Shown here: in pieces, positions 58,262 through 64,000 of the stretch
Layout: every line of letters starts with the position of its first letter
Numbering within the stretch: position 1 is the first letter of the stretch
Source of the DNA: Alitta virens
Lineage: Eukaryota > Annelida > Polychaeta > Phyllodocida > Nereididae
Length of the DNA: 64,000 bases
Assembly: GCA_932294295.1 (NCBI GenBank)
Contig: OW028580.1
Coordinates: forward strand, 31,504,136 to 31,568,135
Direction: 5' to 3'
Program-made: the position numbers and the translations under genes
Notes under the pieces: model-generated
Told to the model about the DNA's origin: nothing
What the model saw: only the letters and a program-made list of their open reading frames with translations
Database searches by the model: none

Positions 58262-59657
58262 ATGGCTGAGGATGGAAAATCAATTGATGATTGCCTTAAG
58301 GAATAGTTTATATATCAAGAAGAGGGTTGTGACAAAATCTTTACTGTGGAAGGAAAAGAAATCAAAGCTCATTCAGTGGTCCTGAGATTAAGATGCAATG
58401 TATTACACAAAATGGCTTCAGGCTGGTTTACCAAAAATAAAGTTTCCATTGAAGATATGAAATTCAACACATTCAAAATCCTTCTAAAGTAAGTGAAAAA
58501 AAGTTGATAAACATGATTTTGTTGACATTTCTTTTAGCCTTGTTCCCATTACGGTCTTACATTGTGTAGCTAGTACCAAAAAAGACCTTTATCATGAGCA
58601 TCTTGTTTATTGATACATTTTAAGCCATTAGTAATTCAGTTCTGAAAGTTTTAAGTTTGTCACATAGCACAGATAAATCATTCCCCATCCAAAATTTGGC
58701 TGTATGTAATCTTGAGGTAGAACGGTAGCCATAGCGCTGCTTTGTTTGGTTATACGCATCACATCATGTTTCCTTTCCTTAATTGTGGATTGTTATGCCC
58801 CGATCATACCCACTGGGAACAGTTCTCCCCAATTGTGATGAGACCTGATTCAATGAGGCATTCCCCATGGGGACAGAAATTGTGAAAAGGGCCCAGAAAG
58901 ATCTGTTCAACTAACGCTGTATAAAGAATTTTAAAGTATAATTCCATATTTTTGTTTTACAGCTATATTTACACCGGGGAAATGCTCATCTCCCAAGAAA
59001 ATGTTTTTGCTCTTCTTTGTGGAGCCAGAAGATTTGGGATGGAGAAGGTAGAGAAACGTTGCGAAGATTACATAATTCAATTAATCGGAACTGAGAATGT
59101 TTGCAGTTTTATGGAAGATGCAATTAAATACAAGTCTTGGGCATTACAAAGAAGTGTCTTGATATATTTTCAAAGGAGGCTTCTAAAGTGTTGGAAAGTG
59201 ATTCATTCAAGAAGCTTTCTCAGTCGGCTCGTTCTGCTTTCCTTGATGTTGATTCCACCAATGTCTCAGAGAAATAGCCCTTTTCTGGTATGTAAAAAGA
59301 TGGATGGTGCAAAAGTGCCAAGATGCGGGTATTTCTGTTGACGGTATCAAAATGAGAAGTTTGAAAGGAGAGGCCTTGTTCAAAATTCGATTTCCGACTA
59401 TGAGCATACAAGATTTCACAAATACAGTAAAAACAAATTAGGGTTTTTTGAAAAACAGCGAAATAGTTCAAATGGTTCAAAAGATTACCATCTTTGGAAA
59501 TGAAGGCATCAAATGCCTTTTCCAAGAACAATATCGTTGTCAAAAGAGCCATTTCTGGTTTCCAGTTAGGGATTTGGAGGAATTGTGTAAGGAAAAGGTG
59601 CTTTATAGTGGGTCGGATAAACAATATCACAAATTTGTTTGTTTTTGCAGCACTTAG
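58262..59657 (+). pseudogene. BTB/BACK (BTBD1/2/3/6-like) pseudogene
   Basis: Exon 1 is 58262-58488, ending CTAAA|GTAAGT. Exon 2 starts at 58963 after TTTTACAG, and joining them restores the asparagine codon before YIYTGEM. The BTB domain spans exon 1 (KEIKAHSVVLRLR) and the start of exon 2 (ARRFGMEKVEKRCEDYI). A BACK domain follows, with CLDIFSKEASKVLESDSF, then WMVQKCQDAG and FKIRFPTMSIQDF. Damage: stop TAG at 58304-58306, a one-base loss near 59153, another near 59270, and stop TAG at 59439-59441. Domain order resembles BTBD3/BTBD6, cullin-3 adaptor type proteins; the usual C-terminal PHR domain is missing. The retained intron argues against a processed copy. Confidence 0.88.
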
Positions 59658-59704
59658 TGGATAGTTCTGATGAAATTGGAAAGTGGTTGGTTTCTTATTG
59701 ACTT

Positions 59705-59911
59705 TTGTTGCAGTGTTATGCTGATATGGAAAACAGTTGTGCCATGAGAACCAGTGCAGATGATGACAATAAAGACATTCGTTGTGCTCTACAGGATGTG
59801 TTTCATACTTGGCTATCCACAGCAAAAGCAAGAAATGTCAGCGAGATAATGACTGAGTTCCTGCAAATGAGAGCTAAGCTGAATAAAATCTGTAAATGGG
59901 GTTTTGATTAA
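59705..59911 (+). other. Possible last exon, unknown protein
   Basis: After an acceptor-like TTTTGTTGCAG (ending 59714) the frame runs CYADMENSC to a stop at 59911. It ends in a helical segment (DVFHTWLSTAKARNVSEIM) that faintly recalls the end of a death domain. It may belong to the BTB-like gene upstream. I cannot confirm either idea. Confidence 0.3.
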
Positions 59912-61107
59912 ATCACAATAAGATTTACTATGAGAAATAACGAAAATCATTTTGATCTGTCTTGTGTTGACTCCATGGACTGTCACAGATATACCAGTAA
60001 AATTATGATTTAACTTTACATGTAGGCTATGGAGCTAGAGAATAGTTAATGTGTAAGGGAATGGGTCATAAATTCAAGACTTTACATTTGGACAGATATA
60101 CTTGGTATAATTTTATATTATTGTGATTATCTATGCAAACTGACACTCATTTAATGTAATATACCTTTTAATTTAAGTTACAGTACAGTTGAAGGTATCT
60201 TATTGCAATAAAATGTTATACTGAGGGTACATGTTATATATAATTGTGTTGGCCATAGTTTATTGAAATTCTGTCATAAAACTGTCCAAAGTCAAATTAA
60301 TTCCTCAAGATTAGGTCAATGGTTTCCTTTTTTTTCAATTAGGTGACTAACACCTTGATATGACCGGTAATCAGTAATGTCTATTTCAGGAATGTCAAAA
60401 TGACAAAAGCGTTAATGCTCAGATGCATGAATATCTTTTTGGTTGGTATTTTAAGGAATGCTATGGAGTGTGAAGATACTGAAATGAATCTAACTAACCA
60501 TTATTTTGCAATTTCTTTATGTGCAGACAAGAAAAAATTACATATGATACATCTTGGTTCTGTTTTGCCATAGTCATTAATCATGCTCGTTGAATAATAT
60601 ATTCAGAACAATTTAATTACTCTTTGTAATCGAGGAAAATTGAAATTAAAGAATTGAGTGTGAATCTTCAATGAATAATAAAAACAATCAATACACAAGC
60701 CATTTTGTGACCTGTGTTATCTATGAAAAATGTTTTCTTGTGTATAGTCAACCCTGACTTATCCACCTTTGTCCCCCAGCCAACTGTGCAGATAAATGTG
60801 GGAACCAGATGACTGAATCTGACACAAATTCTCATTAGGTGACACCTCTTCATACAAAAAATGCATGCCAGGGGGAGCCTCCGCACAAAGCTTTCCAATA
60901 GGTAGCGCTACAGGTCATTAGACTAACATAGCATAAATAAACACTAGCAAACAGTTTAAAATTTTATTATGAAGATAAATTAATTGGTAAAAAATAAAAC
61001 AAATTTGGGTCATAATCACATAATTAATTTGAACAGATAGCATTTATCATCAGGACTGAGCATGTTAAGTACATAATAATGCATCATACAGTAACATACA
61101 CATCTTA
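59912..61107. other. Non-coding stretch
   Basis: Nothing gene-like. There is an AATAAA on the plus strand near 60207 that could serve the upstream BTB-like locus. Confidence 0.5.
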
Positions 61108-61281
61108 ATGCTTGCAGTTCTTCCTGAGAAAAGTCTGTAATAGCTCATGTACTAACTTATTAAAAATAGGCAACAGAGTGTCCAGATAAACAGAGTCAGC
61201 CACTTGATCAAAACAGCCAATGGCTACAGCAAGTCCCTGACGTGCTTGTCTAGCTGATGATGGCAACAAAATTGGGCCAAT
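61108..61281 (-). other. Open exon-like segment, unknown
   Basis: The minus strand is open for about 57 codons (LPSSARQARQGLAVAIGCFD onward, ending RKNCKH and a stop). The composition is helical and HEAT-repeat-like. It adjoins the duplicated coding-like block at higher coordinates and could be the last exon of the same gene. No family is recognised. Confidence 0.3.
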
Positions 61282-62298
61282 TTATAAAGATATTTAATTT
61301 AAATCAAAGAACTCGCTAATTGTGATCAAGTTCTTTGTGTTTGCAGCTACAACTGTACATAGGAAATTTCAATTTTATGAGAAAATAAAGGCTATCATTG
61401 TCATTATAATTTGTCACAACCAGGACCTCAAAGTCACTTTGATCAAAATCATCTAAATCACCATCGCTTGACTTACAGTCCTGGAGCAGAGCCTCTATTG
61501 ACACCACTGTGTCAGTCAAGGTATATGGTTCCTCAATTTTCATATTCGATATGATCATTTCCACCTCTTGTCTTTTGCTCTTCTTGTGCATGGCAATATT
61601 TTTGTGATTAATCTTCCAGTTTACCAGCCATTTCTTAATTTTTGCATGGGGTTTCTAGTCATTGCGCTTATGTGGCTGGTTTTTAGAGTAGAGAAGGTGT
61701 GGCAAAAAAAAAAAAAAAAAAAAATTGGGCCAATTTATAAAGATATTTAATTTAAATCAAAGAACTCGCTAATTGTGATCAAGTTCTTTGTGTTTGCAGC
61801 TACAACTGTACATAGGAAATTTCAATTTTATGAGAAAATAAAGGCTATCATTGTCATTATAATTTGTCACAACCAGGACCTCAAAGTCACTTTGATCAAA
61901 ATCATCTAAATCACCATCGCTTGACTTACAGTCCTGGAGCAGAGCCTCTATTGACACCACTGTGTCAGTCAAGGTATATGGTTCCTCAATTTTCATATTC
62001 GATATGATCATTTCCACCTCTTGTCTTTTGCTCTTCTTGTGCATGGCAATATTTTTGTGATTAATCTTCCAGTTTACCAGCCATTTCTTAATTTTTGCAT
62101 GGGGTGTGTCAGTCAAGGTATATGGTTCCTCAATTTTCATATTCGATATGATCATTTCCACCTCTTGTCTTTTGCTCTTCTTGTGCATGGCAATATTTTT
62201 GTGATTAATCTTCCAGTTTACCAGCCATTTCTTAATTTTTGCATGGGGTTTCTAGTCATTGCGCTTATGTGGCTGGTTTTTAGAGTAGAGAAGGTGTG

Positions 62299-62330
<32 letters not shown>
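61268..62330 (-). repeat. Local tandem duplication of an acidic coding-like segment
   Basis: A unit of about 455 bp (61268-61724) is repeated at 61724-62330. Each unit ends in an A-run on the plus strand (21 and 30 A). The second unit also holds an internal 144-bp duplication (61961-62104 repeated at 62105-62248). On the minus strand each unit encodes MHKKSKRQEVEMIISNMKIE, then an acidic stretch with GDLDDFDQSDFEVL, ending KHKELDHN. The internal duplication is a multiple of three and keeps the frame open for 139 codons. The product is unknown. Confidence 0.75.
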
Positions 62331-62332
<2 letters not shown>

Positions 62333-62365
62333 TTTTTGTAATAACTCGGGTTATCATAGTCTGGT

Positions 62366-62553
62366 TGGGGCGGGGGACTAGCTCAGAGGTAGCGCTCTGG
62401 GCTTCCAACCGCTGGGTCCCGGGTTCGATACCCGGTCGAGCCTAAGTTGGATGGCTGTTTCATCCTTCGTCTCATTGCCATGGTCTCTGCCCATCCTAAT
62501 TAGCCCAACTGGTGCAGAAATACAGGATGTAAAGCCCTAATCACCCACCCACC
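62366..62553 (+). mobile_element. tRNA-derived SINE
   Basis: A 188-bp element with a tRNA-like head: A box TAGCTCAGAGGTAG (62379-62392) and perfect B box GGTTCGATACC (62422-62432) inside a good T-arm (CCGGG/CCCGG). A tRNA-unrelated body follows, ending CACCCACCCACC. It is flanked by a perfect 13-bp target duplication ATCATAGTCTGGT (62353-62365 and 62554-62566). The acceptor and anticodon stems do not pair properly, so it is not a working tRNA. It would be transcribed by RNA polymerase III and moved by a partner LINE. Confidence 0.88.
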
Positions 62554-62609
62554 ATCATAGTCTGGTAGTGGTTCCTAAGGAGTCAGTAAGGTTTACAGGA
62601 AAAACATTT

Positions 62610-62990
62610 TGTCTATGGCACATGGCCAATCTTTAGGTGTTCATCTTAGTGTCAACAAGACAGTTAACAAAATTATAAAGCTATTCTTTTGACCTGGTTT
62701 AAGAAAGGATGTTTCCAATTTTTGTGAAATTTGTTATACTTGTCAGATGGTTGGCCAGATTAAGTTAAATTCTCCTGTGGCTCCTTTACAGCCCATTCCA
62801 GCATTTAGTGAACCTTTCTCTAAAGTCATTGTGGATTGTGTTTGTCCTTTACCAAAGACTAGGTCAGGAAATCAGTAATGCTGACAATTTTGCGTGCTGC
62901 TACCAGATTTGCTGAAGCAGTTCTTCTCAGGAATATCAAGGTGGTTAAGATCTCTAAGGCTTCAGATAAGCAAGATGAAATTTTTAAGCT
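62610..62990 (+). pseudogene. Decayed Ty3/gypsy integrase fragment
   Basis: In the plus frame the sequence gives HLSVNKTVNKIIKLFF, a stop (TGA where TGG is expected), then PGLRKDVSNFCEICYTCQMV. This is the integrase HHCC zinc finger. It is followed by VAPLQPIPAFSEPF and VIVDCVCPLPKT with the first catalytic aspartate. After a frameshift near 62877, LTILRAATRFAEAVLLRNIK continues. It belongs to a different gypsy lineage from the element at 22780-29064. Confidence 0.85.
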
Positions 62991-63568
62991 TGGATAAAAT
63001 ATTGATTCCAATTATTGAAAACACATGATCATAAAACACAGACAAACGAGTTGCAGTTAGGTGTTTATTTTAAAAAGAACAGGGCTTGGATAACAGCATA
63101 CAACTCATTAAAGTAATAAAGCCTTTGTGGCTAAACCAAAAATTTATGAAAATAGAGAAAAAAGATATTTTAGCCCAGGTGAAAAAATCTCTATTTTATC
63201 TTTGCCCTACATTGTATCTGAAACTTAAGGTTGTGAACAGAAAATATTTCTTTGGGGTGTCCCTTAATTTCTGTGAAAAATACAAATTGATAACTCTATT
63301 TGATATTCTGCTACCCATAATTGGTGAAGTACAGTATAAAATACCTTGTATACTTGCTTTTATGGAAACAACAATATTTGAACTTTTTATCTGGATTTTT
63401 ACCTAGTATTTATACTGATGAACAATTTCTTAAAGTTTGCAAGCTTGAGACACTCTTGGGTATATGGTTCTCACAAATTCCATCTGTGGTTGAATACCAC
63501 CATACGGTATAAAATGTGAAAACAGAGATTGGCGTCAACACACAAACATATGTACAATGCTTCATGTG
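62991..63568. other. Non-coding stretch
   Basis: No gene is recognised. A minus-strand AATAAA (plus TTTATT near 63064) could serve the TCAF-like gene. Confidence 0.45.
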
Positions 63569-63964
63569 CTATTCTTCAGGATTCACTGGAACTGGGTGGC
63601 CTGACTTGAGTGTCCCATCCAACAGGTAGATACCAACCTCACGCAGAAACCAGTAGCAAGAAATTGCTGCGATATCATTCTTAAAGATTTGCTTTTCACC
63701 CCATGGAGTGACACCAATGATGACGCCTCCACCTCCATTCACAAATTTCTTCAGGTCATCTACCAATTCTAAATCTTGTGGTTGGGGATTGCTCCATACC
63801 AGAATTGTTTCTTCATCCTTGAATGCATGCTGAAGGTTAGATTCATTCAGTGGTAGGGTTTTCCAACTCAGTTTCTTGTAGTTACCAGTGCTGACCCACC
63901 ATTGAACGTTATCATACAGCCTTTCCAAATTTGGATTGCCAGGTGGGCTGCCATCCAATAGAAC
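63569..63964 (-). CDS. TCAF-like protein, exon (gene continues past the right edge)
   Basis: The exon opens after a TATATTTCAG acceptor (exon start about 63964, phase 1) and runs 130 codons to a stop at 63569-63571. It reads LLDGSPPGNPNLERLYDN, then a conserved FVNGGGGVIIGVTPWG and a FLREVGIYLLDG segment. This pattern (LDGS, then GGG-xx-IG with W, then the leucine-rich end) matches the N-terminal repeats of TRPM8 channel-associated factors. In mammals these bind the TRPM8 channel; many invertebrates have expanded families with a metalloprotease-like C-terminal half. The early stop suggests a truncated form or a missed donor (weak GTGAAT near the end). There is no start codon here: the first in-frame TTG is not a start, so the 5' exons lie beyond 64000. 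Confidence 0.65.
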   Translation of the reverse strand, partial: VLLDGSPPGNPNLERLYDNVQWWVSTGNYKKLSWKTLPLNESNLQHAFKDEETILVWSNPQPQDLELVDDLKKFVNGGGGVIIGVTPWGEKQIFKNDIAAISCYWFLREVGIYLLDGTLKSGHPVPVNPEE

Positions 63965-64000
63965 TGAAATATAGTGGAAAAGTATTAAAGGCAGTTAATA

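Noticed and set aside
59220..59831. A 203-residue minus-strand open frame
   Set aside because: It lies antisense to the BTB/BACK exon, whose domain matches are clear on the plus strand; it has no domain of its own.
60668..60898. A minus-strand 76-residue frame
   Set aside because: The composition and lack of any motif suggest repeat-derived non-coding DNA.
62374..62444. Functional tRNA gene
   Set aside because: The A box, B box and T-arm are good, but the acceptor and anticodon stems do not pair and the unit is bounded by a 13-bp target duplication as part of a longer element, so it is a SINE head.

Overview
The window is animal nuclear DNA, most likely from a marine invertebrate. The genes have spliced exons with GT/AG borders. 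The transposons are of animal type (hAT, Ty3/gypsy, Tc1, PIF/Harbinger-like MITEs and a tRNA-derived SINE). The background is AT-rich with many ACATGTA-type words. The host genes recognised are small ricin-type beta-trefoil lectins, a BTB/BACK (BTBD-like) gene copy and an exon of a TCAF-like (TRPM8 channel-associated factor) protein. I cannot name the species.

The dominant feature is a large direct tandem duplication. Copy 1 is 1213-18899 and copy 2 is 22463-45441. They are nearly identical, with scattered substitutions and copy-specific insertions. A complete hAT transposon (18898-22462) with an intact, intron-containing transposase fills the junction exactly. Its right end is followed by GTTGACCT, the sequence that opens the unit and is present once, unoccupied, at 1213 in copy 1. 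Its left end lacks the matching 8-bp duplication and is fused to the last base of copy 1 through a 2-base microhomology. The hAT end was therefore probably the breakpoint that made the duplication.

Each copy carries two minus-strand, two-exon lectin genes (A and B), giving four in all. Lectin A has a 28-bp-type minisatellite in its intron. Between A and B lie oppositely oriented arrays built on a TGTCAAGAT core and a PIF/Harbinger-like MITE. In copy 1 a second MITE is nested in the first, and copy 2 keeps the empty site.

Copy 2 alone carries a Ty3/gypsy element on the minus strand (22780-29064) with open gag and pol. They are linked by a T_TTA_AAC -1 frameshift heptamer followed, eight bases on, by a possible pseudoknot. 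The 5' LTR, primer-binding site and leader hairpins are present. The 3' LTR is missing, along with 463 bp of host flank that copy 1 retains.

Beyond the duplication (45442-64000) the sequence is single-copy. It contains a Tc1/mariner relic, a second hAT whose catalytic core is deleted, a long non-coding stretch with CRE- and NRF1-like palindromes, and a BTB/BACK pseudogene with two stops and two frameshifts. Near the right end are a local tandem duplication of a small acidic coding-like segment, a SINE with a perfect 13-bp target-site duplication, a decayed gypsy integrase fragment, and the TCAF-like exon running toward the right edge.
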